NCBI GenBank assembly: GCA_016713585.1
Contig: JADJOV010000015.1
Location: forward strand, 1-53,556
Reading direction: 5' to 3'
From: Bdellovibrionales bacterium
Lineage (GTDB): Bacteria > Bdellovibrionota > Bdellovibrionia > Bdellovibrionales > Bdellovibrionaceae
Length of the DNA: 53,556 nucleotides
Part shown: piece after piece, positions 6,864 through 13,825 of the stretch
Position numbering within the stretch: position 1 is the stretch's first letter
How the letters are laid out: the number at the start of each line of letters is the position of its first letter
Made by a program: the position numbers and the translations under genes
The notes under the pieces: model-generated
What the model saw: the letters and a program-made list of their open reading frames with translations, nothing else
Database searches by the model: none
Told to the model about the DNA's origin: nothing

Positions 6864-7894
6864 TGTAATGGCAACTTATTCAACATGCTAGCTCAAAACG
6901 CGAGATTAGTCCGCAAATGGTTTTGGTTTTACGGTGCCCTTGCATCTGATCCAGGGAAATAATTTTAGTCTGTGTTGTCTTTAACGGCGAACGACTGCCA
7001 AGGGCTTGGTGAGGGCGAGTTTGGTTATACTCGTGTCTGTAGGTTGAGAAATGCCTCTTTATTTGTGCGAGATCAAAATATCCGAGAGGATGAATCAATT
7101 CCTCTTTAAGAGTTCTATGAAACCTTTCGATCCGGCCATTCAACCAAGGGTTTCTCACCGGAGATTGAAGAGGCACTATTAGAAAATGGCTCAAGTGGTA
7201 ATCCCCAAGCCAAGCTCCGTATATTCCATCTCTATTAATGATCATTACATCAGGGCTCTCGTAATCAAAATGAAAATTTCTAATTTGTTGGGAAACCCAT
7301 TCCCGACTCGGTGACAAGGTTGCATTCAGGAAAACAAGCTCCCTTTTCAGATGATCAAGAATAACTAAAATAAACACCTGATTGCCAAAAATATCTATCA
7401 CACATGTGAAATTCATAGCGAAAATACTTTTATAGGAGCTCAGAAGTGAGCTCCATGAAGGAGTGTGCAAATTTTAATTTCGGGGGACAAAATCCACTGC
7501 ATTTGAGAATATTTCGAACAGTTTCTTTGCTCACAGTCAAACCGAGCAGCGCCAACTCCTGAGAGATTCCTTTTGAGCCCCAGTTTAGGTTGGATCGTTT
7601 CATATCAATGATGAGGTTAACAACGGGCTCTGGAATAGGGGGTCTGCCGCAGCCTTTTTTTTTGCCACAAAATTCCGAGGTGACGACGAATTCTGCGAAA
7701 GGTTCCTTGGACCCTTAAGAAAGGGTAGGTCGAAAAGTAGTCATCGACAAGTTCACCGACCAACTCGGCCGAAATTCGCCAAGAATATCTAAAAGTAGAT
7801 CGGATTTTGTCCCAAAAAGTCATCCAGCCTGACTACATTGAAAAACTTTAAATGTAAACTGATTTCAAAACCTTATGAATAAGTTGCCATTACA
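6864..7894. mobile_element. insertion sequence copy 1 (1031 bp, transposase broken)
   Basis: The ends are terminal inverted repeats: TGTAATGGCAACTTATTC at 6864-6881 and its exact complement at 7877-7894. The same 1031-bp element recurs at 8874-9904. The flanks show no obvious target-site duplication. Insertion has cut the N-terminus of the killer toxin gene. Compared with copy 2 the transposase reading frame carries several indels, one in a T-run near 7655-7664. Confidence 0.85.
6880..7823 (-). pseudogene. IS transposase (integrase-core DDE), frameshifted copy
   Basis: The frame starts as MTFWDKIRSTFRYSWRISAELVGE at 7823, breaks near 7660 (T-run), and resumes as FAM-x-F-T-CVIDIFGNQ in another frame from about 7470 to the stop at 6880. 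It is otherwise ~95% identical in sense to the intact transposase at 8916-9833. In this copy the first catalytic Asp of the core (FAMDFT in copy 2) reads FAMNFT, and IFDRDG reads IINRDG. The altered first Asp would by itself inactivate a DDE transposase. Confidence 0.8.
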
Positions 7895-7945
7895 GCTTGG
7901 AACTATATCTTCAAGCTCCACTTCTGCCTTTAAAAACTATTATTC

Positions 7946-7985
7946 TTGACGTATCCTATAATATACCGTATATTAATAAATACGG
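7946..7985 (+). promoter_or_regulatory. TA-module promoter with operator half-sites over the -10
   Basis: TTGACG (7946-7951) and TATATT (7969-7974) form a -35/-10 pair with 17-bp spacing. CCGTAT (7966-7971) and ATACGG (7980-7985) are inverted half-sites straddling the -10, a plausible operator for the HTH antitoxin encoded downstream. GGAG of the ribosome site overlaps the second half-site. Confidence 0.6.
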
Positions 7986-7993
7986 AGTGCGTA

Positions 7994-8299
7994 GTGGCTA
8001 AATGGCACGTTAAAATGACTGATACTGCAGAGATTGAGCTCAAAAAGCTACTGAGGACAGGGACCATTTCTAAGCTCGACGTTAAAGTGCTTTTGCGTTG
8101 GGTGGACGAAATGGAAGAGTTTGGCCCCCAGCACATTGCATCTTCCCCTGATTGGCACGATCACGCCCTAGAAAGGGATTGGGCCGGATACAGATCATCA
8201 GCTTTTAGTTCGGCTGGCCGTTTGATTTACAAAGTTGTTAATAGTGAAATCATAGTTGAGGTCCATAAAGTAACTACCGATCACAACTATAAAAGGTAA
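7994..8299 (+). CDS. RelE/HigB-like toxin
   Basis: The best start is GTG 7994, eight bases after GGAG and downstream of the operator; earlier in-frame codons lie inside the promoter. The ~101-residue product has a RelE-like layout: KWHVKMTDTAEIELKKLL, a helical pair ending VLLRWVDEMEEFGPQ, then DWAGYRSSAFSSAGRLIYKVV and a final strand IIVEVHKVTTDHNYKR. The G-Y-R-S-x-x-F-x-x-x-G-R-L-I-Y and V-E-V-x-K-V-x-x-x-H-x-Y patterns match RelE/ParE-family toxins that act on mRNA at the ribosome. The antitoxin gene follows after 9 bp. Gene order is toxin first. Confidence 0.78.
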   Translation: MAKWHVKMTDTAEIELKKLLRTGTISKLDVKVLLRWVDEMEEFGPQHIASSPDWHDHALERDWAGYRSSAFSSAGRLIYKVVNSEIIVEVHKVTTDHNYKR

Positions 8300-8308
8300 G
8301 AGGTCCTT

Positions 8309-8668
8309 ATGAAAGACATGCGATCAGTTTTAAATGAGGTTTTAGGCGAAGACTTAACCCCTGGCGAAGCCCTAAGAGCCGCCCGAGTCAAAGCTGGCAT
8401 TTCCCAGGACGAACTGCAAGAAATCACTGGTGTGCAAAGATCCAACATCAGCGCCTTAGAAAACGGCAGGCTTGAAATGACTTCTCACTATGCCCTTCTG
8501 TTTGGTACGGCCCTGCAAGTTCACCCTGCCGAAATTTTGTTTCCCAATGGCAAATTTCAAAAAACTCAGGAACTACAAAAAATCGAGAAAAGGCCGCGGC
8601 AATTATCAAGAAGCACGCCGCGGGTTGAAAGAATACTGATGATATCATCTGAGCAAGTGAGGCAATAG
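8309..8668 (+). CDS. XRE-type antitoxin with a probably shifted C-terminus
   Basis: The frame starts at ATG 8309 after AGAGG. Residues ~17-70 are a Cro/CI-type HTH: LTPGEALRAARVKAGISQDELQEITGVQRSNISALENGRLEMTSHYALLFGTALQV (split across helices). After residue ~90 the text reads EKRPRQLSRSTPRVERILMISSEQVRQ, but the neighbouring frame reads EKKAAAIIKKHAAG then stops, which looks like the natural ending. One lost A in the run at 8587-8592 would convert one to the other. The HTH is intact, so DNA binding and repression are likely preserved; toxin binding depends on which part is used. Confidence 0.72.
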   Translation: MKDMRSVLNEVLGEDLTPGEALRAARVKAGISQDELQEITGVQRSNISALENGRLEMTSHYALLFGTALQVHPAEILFPNGKFQKTQELQKIEKRPRQLSRSTPRVERILMISSEQVRQ

Positions 8669-8713
8669 GAGTGCGGTGCAATCCAATAAGCGCTAAATTT
8701 CTGAACAATTAAA

Positions 8714-8740
8714 AAGGCTCAGTGATTTTTACAGAGCCTT
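8714..8740 (-). terminator. hairpin terminator for leftward transcription
   Basis: AAGGCTC (8714-8720) and GAGCCTT (8734-8740) form a seven-pair stem with a 13-base loop. On the minus strand the stem is followed by TTTTAATT, giving a U-tract. It lies just beyond the stop of the minus-strand relic at 8786-8873 and is convergent with the TA module. Confidence 0.6.
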
Positions 8741-8785
8741 GCTGGTTTTCAAGTGGCAAGATGACCAGGATTTTGGAAACTATTA

Positions 8786-8873
8786 TTAGTTAGGTACGCA
8801 ACGTGTTGCTATATCTCTTTTGTAAAATCGATCCGTATACCCCATACGACCAGTCTCTCCATCAAAATAATAT
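8786..8873 (-). pseudogene. C-terminal relic of a gene cut by IS copy 2
   Basis: Twenty-eight codons end at TAA 8786-8788 and read FDGETGRMGYTDRFYKRDI..TRCVPN. The frame is interrupted exactly where IS copy 2 begins at 8874, and a terminator lies downstream, so this is the tail of a real minus-strand gene. The aromatic-rich text with a single Cys could be from a secreted protein, but no family can be named. The upstream part is not found on the far side of the IS. Confidence 0.5.
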
Positions 8874-9904
8874 TGTGATGGCAACTTATTCAACATGCTA
8901 GCTCAAAACGCGAAATTAGTCCGCAAATGGTTTTCGTTTTACGGTGCCCTCGTATCTGATCCAGGGAAAAATGATTTTAGCCGGCCTTGTCTTTAACGGC
9001 GAACGACCGCCAAGGGCCTGGTGAGGGCGAGTTTGGTTATACTCGTGTCTGTAGGCTGAGAAATGCCTTTTTATTTGTGCGAGATCAAAGGACCCGAGAG
9101 GATGAATCAATTCCTCTTTAAGAGTTCTATGAAACCTTTCGATCCGGCCATTCAACCAAGGGCTTCTCACCGGAGTTTGAAGAGGCACTATTAGAAAATG
9201 GTTCAATAGGTAATCCCCAAGCCAAGCTCCGTATATTCCATCTCTATCAAAGATCATTGCATCAGGGCTCTCGTATTCAAAATGAAAATTTCTAATTTGT
9301 TGGGAGACCCATTCCCGACTTGGTGACAAGGCTGCATTCAGGAAAATAAGCTCCCTTTTCAGATGATCAAGAATAACTAAAATAAACACCTGATTGCCAA
9401 AAATATCTATCACACATGTGAAATCCATAGCGAAAATTCTTTTATAGGAGCTCAGAAGTGAGCTCCATGAAGGAGGTGCAAACTTTAATCTCGGAGGACA
9501 AAATCCACTGTATTTGAGAATATTTCGAACAGTTTCTTTGCTCACAGTCAAACCGAGCAGCGCCAACTCCTGAGAGATCCTTTTTGAGCCCCAGTTTAGG
9601 TTGGATCGTTTCGTATCAATGATGAGGTTAACAACGGGCTCTGGAATAGGGGATCTGCCGCAGCCTCTTTTTTGCCACAAAATTCCGAGGTGACGACGAA
9701 TTCTGCGAAGGGTTCCTTGGACCCTTAAGAAAGGGTAGGTCGAAAAGTAGTAATCGATAAGTTCCCCGACCAACTCGGCCGAAATTCGCCAAGAATATCT
9801 AAAAGTAGATCGGATTTTGTCCCAAAAAGTCATCCAGCCTGATTACACAGAAAAACTTTAAATGTAAACTGATTTCACAACCTTATGAATAAGTTGCCAT
9901 TACA
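8874..9904. mobile_element. insertion sequence copy 2 (1031 bp, transposase intact)
   Basis: The left end is TGTGATGGCAACTTATTC (8874-8891; one base differs from the consensus TGTAATGG) and the right end GAATAAGTTGCCATTACA ends at 9904. It has the same length as copy 1 and ~93-95% identity. No target-site duplication is obvious (ATAATAT before, GGGGTG after). Confidence 0.88.
8916..9833 (-). CDS. integrase-core DDE transposase
   Basis: A 305-residue single-frame transposase. The N-terminal ~100 residues include an HTH-like region (WGSKRISQELALLGLTVSKETVRNIL, split by a short turn). The rve integrase core follows, with catalytic candidates D in FAMDFT, D in MIFDRDGIYG and E in RIERFHRTLKEEL, then the common RPHQALGGRSPL tail. 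It fits IS elements with one IS3/IS481-like integrase ORF; I cannot assign the ISfinder family with certainty. The ORF fills the 1031-bp element. As it is intact it could mobilise copy 1 in trans. Confidence 0.88.
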   Translation of the reverse strand: MTFWDKIRSTFRYSWRISAELVGELIDYYFSTYPFLRVQGTLRRIRRHLGILWQKRGCGRSPIPEPVVNLIIDTKRSNLNWGSKRISQELALLGLTVSKETVRNILKYSGFCPPRLKFAPPSWSSLLSSYKRIFAMDFTCVIDIFGNQVFILVILDHLKRELIFLNAALSPSREWVSQQIRNFHFEYESPDAMIFDRDGIYGAWLGDYLLNHFLIVPLQTPVRSPWLNGRIERFHRTLKEELIHPLGSFDLAQIKRHFSAYRHEYNQTRPHQALGGRSPLKTRPAKIIFPWIRYEGTVKRKPFAD

Positions 9905-9906
9905 GG

Positions 9907-10046
9907 GGTGAAAATGGCAAGAAAATTAGAATTTGAGGTTTCTGCAAATTTTGACATTATTTTCAGAAAATGTCATTTTCTGCCACATGCCGCACGCAGG
10001 TTTTTTATTTATATGAGGCCCGTGACGCCAGCATATGTCCCTGACT
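9907..10046. repeat. second copy of the 3227-3377 repeat with the AbiE-like palindrome
   Basis: Begins two bases after the IS right end. It contains TGACATT (9952-9958), AATGTCA (9969-9975) and TCTGC (9979-9983) in the same arrangement as site B before abiEi. No AbiE coding sequence follows; the next recognisable text is the hydrolase relic on the minus strand. Confidence 0.75.
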
Positions 10047-10103
10047 TTAGCCAAAGATTTACCTGATGCCTGTTTAGGCAGCCACAAAATGGAAGTAACT
10101 AGG

Positions 10104-10331
10104 TCAGATAGTTGGGGCAACTTTGTCGACAATTTTTTGAAAAAATGAAACCCCATCACTGATCATTTCCTGAGTCGGTGCATGGCCTGCTTTCGGGTAG
10201 AATTTAAAAAAATAATTACTCAATTTTCGTAGCTTGCTGACGATTTGAAGCTGGTAGGCCTATTGAATAGGTGCACTTTCATCCAGCGCTCCGTGCAAAA
10301 TGATGGCCCCGCCAAATGAAAACCCCCACAT
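10104..10331 (-). pseudogene. alpha/beta hydrolase relic
   Basis: On the minus strand GFSFGGAIILHGALDESAPIQ is followed by an in-frame TAG, then AYQLQIVSKLRKLSNYFFKFYPKAGHAPT and a helix ending KIVDKVAPTI. GxSxGG is the nucleophile elbow, HG-x-x-D the acid-residue region and AGHAPT the catalytic His region of dienelactone-hydrolase/prolyl-oligopeptidase-like enzymes. The elbow and the acid region are normally ~70-100 residues apart but here nearly touch, so an internal segment is deleted. A TGA lies just upstream of the elbow. The relic lies directly behind the SRPBCC gene on the same strand. Confidence 0.65.
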
Positions 10332-10367
10332 CAAAGATCAGACGTATCCCTCTGAACAGATTCCTTT

Positions 10368-11324
10368 TCAGTTTTCCACTTGCATCAGGTATTCTTCGAG
10401 TTTGTCAAATGAACCAGTCCAACCTTGGGTCATTCCAGCTTTTGCGGCTTTGAATGTATCGTGTTCGAGAAGGCTTGCCTCACCGAAAACTTCCCACTCA
10501 ACCGTGACTCGTGTATGGAGTTGGTCCTCTTTGTGAAATGTGACCCTTGTTTTCATTTCTTCGGGCCAAGTGGGGGCGAGTGGGTGTCGTGAGATTTTTC
10601 CGTCTTTATCTACAAAGATCTGAGTATAGACCAAGCGTGTTGGTTTAAACATTTCGATATATTTCGCTTTGCCAAACAGGGTAAATCCGTTTCCAGACAT
10701 TTCATAAAATGACTCGCCCCCAGGACGAATGTCAGCCCGGATGTACTTCCCAGTCGCACCAGCGGGAGGGGTCCAATTCATGACATGCTTTGGGTTTGTC
10801 CACAAATCATACATCATTTCAATACCCACGTTGAAAGATCGATTGATAACAAAGACTTCTTTTCCTGAAGATTCCTTTTTTAAGAATTCTGCCAACCGAT
10901 CCCAGGTCGAATCGCCCCCCGCTTTTTTGATAAACTTGCGAGTTGCGGTTGCAGCCTCAGGCGTTGGCAGACTCATGGTCAGTTCCATTTTTGTCTTGCC
11001 GTTTGTTTCTGAAAAACGAACATTTACGCGAAAGAGAGGAGGCTTATCTTCAAATCCTCCGTGGTCGTAAAGCAAACGTTTGTATGGGTCGACTTCCAGA
11101 AATTTTGTATGGTTGGGAAAGTCCACCCCATCGGGCCCATGCATCGTGTAGAGCCAATCTCCGCCCGGGCGTACATCCTTTCGAACTGTTGTTAGGGTGA
11201 AGCCCCGAGGTCCCCACCATTGGGCAACCCGCTCAGGGTCTACCCAGGCATTCCACACTTCCTTAGCGGTGGCGTCGTAAATTCGAGTGATGCAAAGCTC
11301 ATTGGGGTGACTTTTCACTGTCAT
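10368..11324 (-). CDS. tandem SRPBCC (AHSA1-like) domain protein
   Basis: 318 residues, ATG 11324 after GGGAAG. Two AHSA1-type SRPBCC domains lie in tandem: domain 1 (residues ~8-150) with ITRIYDATAKEVWNAWVDPERVAQWWGP and WDRLAEFLKK; domain 2 (~155-315) with INRSFNVGIEMMYDLWTNPKHVMNWTPP and GWTGSFDKLEEYL. The helix-grip fold binds hydrophobic ligands; in this family members act as chaperone co-factors, lipid/ligand binders or stress proteins, so no specific reaction can be claimed. In many bacteria such genes sit next to ArsR-type regulators, and none is visible here. It is intact and oriented away from jetA. Confidence 0.85.
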   Translation of the reverse strand: MTVKSHPNELCITRIYDATAKEVWNAWVDPERVAQWWGPRGFTLTTVRKDVRPGGDWLYTMHGPDGVDFPNHTKFLEVDPYKRLLYDHGGFEDKPPLFRVNVRFSETNGKTKMELTMSLPTPEAATATRKFIKKAGGDSTWDRLAEFLKKESSGKEVFVINRSFNVGIEMMYDLWTNPKHVMNWTPPAGATGKYIRADIRPGGESFYEMSGNGFTLFGKAKYIEMFKPTRLVYTQIFVDKDGKISRHPLAPTWPEEMKTRVTFHKEDQLHTRVTVEWEVFGEASLLEHDTFKAAKAGMTQGWTGSFDKLEEYLMQVEN

Positions 11325-11511
11325 ATTTTCTTCCCTCTTTCTGTTTTTTTACATTTCGAATGGGCCCTTAAATGGGAGACTTCTGGCTTCATCAATTCAG
11401 CATGCCTGAGAGACCAACTTCCGGAAAAGATTTTTTAATCTACGCTTTGCTTTTTCGATAGAAAAGGCTAGGTTGCCCAAATCTTAAGCTTTTATTTGCA
11501 GGGTTTGAAGA

Positions 11512-13080
11512 GTGAGGGGCCTTTTGTATAAGCACAACCTGTTCGAAGGTATTGAGACGCTGCGACAGAGTGATCCGGCCCTCAAGCTTTTGCGTGCGGA
11601 TCATCTTTCATTTATTGCTTCGTTTCTCGAAGGTGCCTTTCTGAAAAACAACAAAAGAGCCATCGCTTTTTCGGAGTTGGAGAGCCAGCTTGATGATTTT
11701 CTGATAACCCTTCGGAAAGGCTTCGGGGAGAATTCTTATCCACGAACTGCAAAACAGTATTTGGATGAATGGAGTCACCCCGAGTCAGCGTACTTGAGAA
11801 AATACTATGAAGCCACCAAGGATGAGGCCTTCTATGATCTGACACCACCAGTGGAGCGGGCTCTGGAATGGCTGAGAGAGAGTCTCAAAGAGAAATCTTT
11901 TGTTGGAACTGAATCTCGCTTGCTGACGCTTTTTCAAATGGTACGTGAGTTTATTCTTTTGGCAGAAAGGGATCCGAACACTCGAGTTCGGGAGCTAGAA
12001 TTTGAGCGATCAAAGATCGATCAGGAGATTGAAAAAGTTCGATCAGGTCAGTTTACACCATTGACCGCAATTCAGGCGAAAGAGAGGTTTCAGCAAATCG
12101 AAGAGACTTCACGCCGTCTCCTTTCTGATTTCCGCCAAATTGAAGAAAACTTTCGCGGCTTGGATCGCGCCACACGAGAAAAAATAGCGCTCAGCGAGAA
12201 AGGCAAAGGTTCTGTCTTGGACGAGGTTTTCGGAGAACACGACATTATTTGGAATTCGGAGCAGGGAAAAAGTTTCCGTGCGTTCTGGGAATTTCTGATG
12301 TCTTCGAGTCGGCAAGACGAGTTAGATCGAATGCTCGAAACCGTCTTTGAAAAGCCTGAAGTTAAGAATCTCCATCCCGATGTTTTTGTGCGTTCAATTC
12401 GCTTTCATCTGCTCGAGGCTGCGGATAAGGTCTATCGTAGCAATTCCTTATTGATTGAGCAGCTGCGAAAGTACTTAGACGATCGGAATCAAGTTGAAAC
12501 TCGACGTATTTCAGAATTACTTCGGACGATTGAAAAAAATGCGATTGGATTGAAATCTGAAATCGAACCCACGAGCTTCGAATTGAAGGGACGAGAGGGA
12601 CACAATTTGGTTTTGCAAACGTGGATCGCAGAAACGAAGGCTTCTCTCGATTTGGTGATGAGTCGGGGATTGTTTTTGCCACCAGTGAAACCTGTTATTC
12701 CAAGCGAAAGGCTGCAGGCAGGAATAAGTCAGGAATCGAGCAGCCCTCTTTTTAATCAGGTATTTGTTGATGAGCGAGAACTAAGGAGGAATATAGCCAA
12801 ACTTCTTGAAACTCGAGATCAAGTCACCCTTGGAGAGGTTTTGCAAGTGTATCCACCACGACTAGGATTATCTGAGATAATTATATATTTCAAAATTGCT
12901 TCGACTGATCCAACAGCCCTGATTGATGAGTCCTCTTTAGAAGAATTTCTGGTGCCGGTCACCGAGGGGTCGCGGCCAGAGGAAAGTTCAGTAAAAAAAG
13001 TCTCGGCCCCTCGAGTTATTTATACTCGAATCAAGTCTGGCAGACCAAAAAATGTTGAGTTAAAAAGGCATTCGCCATGA
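11512..13080 (+). CDS. jetA: JetA, Wadjet system (DUF3375, MukF/kleisin-like)
   Basis: 522 residues from GTG 11512 (AGGG eight bases upstream; TTG 11524 is an alternative). The text is helix-rich with the DUF3375 pattern: an N-terminal LRQSDPALKLLRADHLSFIASFLEGAF, a coiled-coil middle (LEFERSKIDQEIEKVRSGQFTPLTAIQAKERFQQIEE region) and a winged-helix-like end. In Wadjet, JetA is the kleisin-like subunit bridging the SMC-type JetC heads and recruiting JetB; the complex extrudes loops on small circular plasmids and hands them to JetD for cleavage. It is followed at 13214 by jetB. The length is normal and the gene is intact. Confidence 0.9.
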   Translation: MRGLLYKHNLFEGIETLRQSDPALKLLRADHLSFIASFLEGAFLKNNKRAIAFSELESQLDDFLITLRKGFGENSYPRTAKQYLDEWSHPESAYLRKYYEATKDEAFYDLTPPVERALEWLRESLKEKSFVGTESRLLTLFQMVREFILLAERDPNTRVRELEFERSKIDQEIEKVRSGQFTPLTAIQAKERFQQIEETSRRLLSDFRQIEENFRGLDRATREKIALSEKGKGSVLDEVFGEHDIIWNSEQGKSFRAFWEFLMSSSRQDELDRMLETVFEKPEVKNLHPDVFVRSIRFHLLEAADKVYRSNSLLIEQLRKYLDDRNQVETRRISELLRTIEKNAIGLKSEIEPTSFELKGREGHNLVLQTWIAETKASLDLVMSRGLFLPPVKPVIPSERLQAGISQESSSPLFNQVFVDERELRRNIAKLLETRDQVTLGEVLQVYPPRLGLSEIIIYFKIASTDPTALIDESSLEEFLVPVTEGSRPEESSVKKVSAPRVIYTRIKSGRPKNVELKRHSP

Positions 13081-13108
13081 GCTTCGAGAAAAAATTGAAA
13101 ATATTGAA

Positions 13109-13143
13109 ATCAATAGAATTAATGACATCAATAGAATTAATGA
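13109..13143. repeat. 18-bp tandem repeat between jetA and jetB
   Basis: ATCAATAGAATTAATGA occurs at 13109-13125 and again at 13127-13143, embedded in an A/T-rich 133-bp gap. Gaps of this size are unusual inside this otherwise tight operon. An internal promoter or translation-control element is possible but unproven. Confidence 0.7.
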
Positions 13144-13213
13144 AAATAGTGAAAATGACCACAAAAGGAAGTATGACTCGAAATGAAAAAATTAAAAACA
13201 GAGAGCATCGAAA

Positions 13214-13759
13214 ATGAGTAATTCTGATATTCATTTGGCTGAGAATCAGTTGGGCGAGCGTCAATTTGGCTCCGCAATCCCACGAGGCGCTTCGGTGGCG
13301 GTTGTTTCATTATTGAAGGGCGTGCTTTACCAGAATATGCACGAGGATTCATGGCAGGCGTTGCTGCAGAATGAAGGGATGATTCGGGACTATTTACAAG
13401 GACTCTTTCTCGAGCTCGTGATTGATCCGGCTGAAGGTTACGCTTACCTTCGACAGCGAGATACCGACGGAACCACCAACCTTAATCTTATTCAAAAACG
13501 CCCTTTAGGGTATTTACTGAGTCTCTTGTGTGCCCTTCTTCGAAAAAGATTGATTGAAAATGACTCTGCCAGCGGCGAACTGCGACTGATTCTGAGTCGA
13601 GAGCAAATTCGAGACTCTGTTCGTGTTTTCTTGCCACCCTCCTCAAATGAGGCTCGGCTCGATGATGCCATAGATCGGGCGATTAACCGTTTGCAGGAAT
13701 ATGGGTTTCTCCATCGCTTGAAGGGTGGCGAGGAAAATCTTTCGAGGTCCGCAGAATAA
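13214..13759 (+). CDS. jetB: JetB, Wadjet system (DUF4194, MukE-like)
   Basis: 181 residues from ATG 13214. The DUF4194 core is visible: ASVAVVSLLKGVLYQNMHEDSWQALLQNEGMIRDYLQGLFLELVID, the hallmark E-G-Y-A-Y-L-R-Q-R-D segment, then PLGYLLSLLCALLRKRLIEND and, near the end, INRLQEYGFLHRL, a winged-helix pattern. JetB is the MukE-like KITE subunit that binds JetA and DNA in the Wadjet motor. The gene lies between jetA and jetC as in known systems. The start region has no strong ribosome site (AGAG eight bases upstream). Confidence 0.88.
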   Translation: MSNSDIHLAENQLGERQFGSAIPRGASVAVVSLLKGVLYQNMHEDSWQALLQNEGMIRDYLQGLFLELVIDPAEGYAYLRQRDTDGTTNLNLIQKRPLGYLLSLLCALLRKRLIENDSASGELRLILSREQIRDSVRVFLPPSSNEARLDDAIDRAINRLQEYGFLHRLKGGEENLSRSAE

Positions 13760-13825
13760 TCAAGGCTTTAGTGGACGCCGCGTGGCTTAATGATCTCAAT
13801 CAATTACTTGAGGAGTATAGAAAAC

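Noticed and set aside
9926..10159. 77-codon minus-strand frame starting MMGFHFFKKL
   Set aside because: It is an alternative frame of the hydrolase relic (FYPKAGHAPT frame) and of the repeat; the hydrolase sense is the real one.
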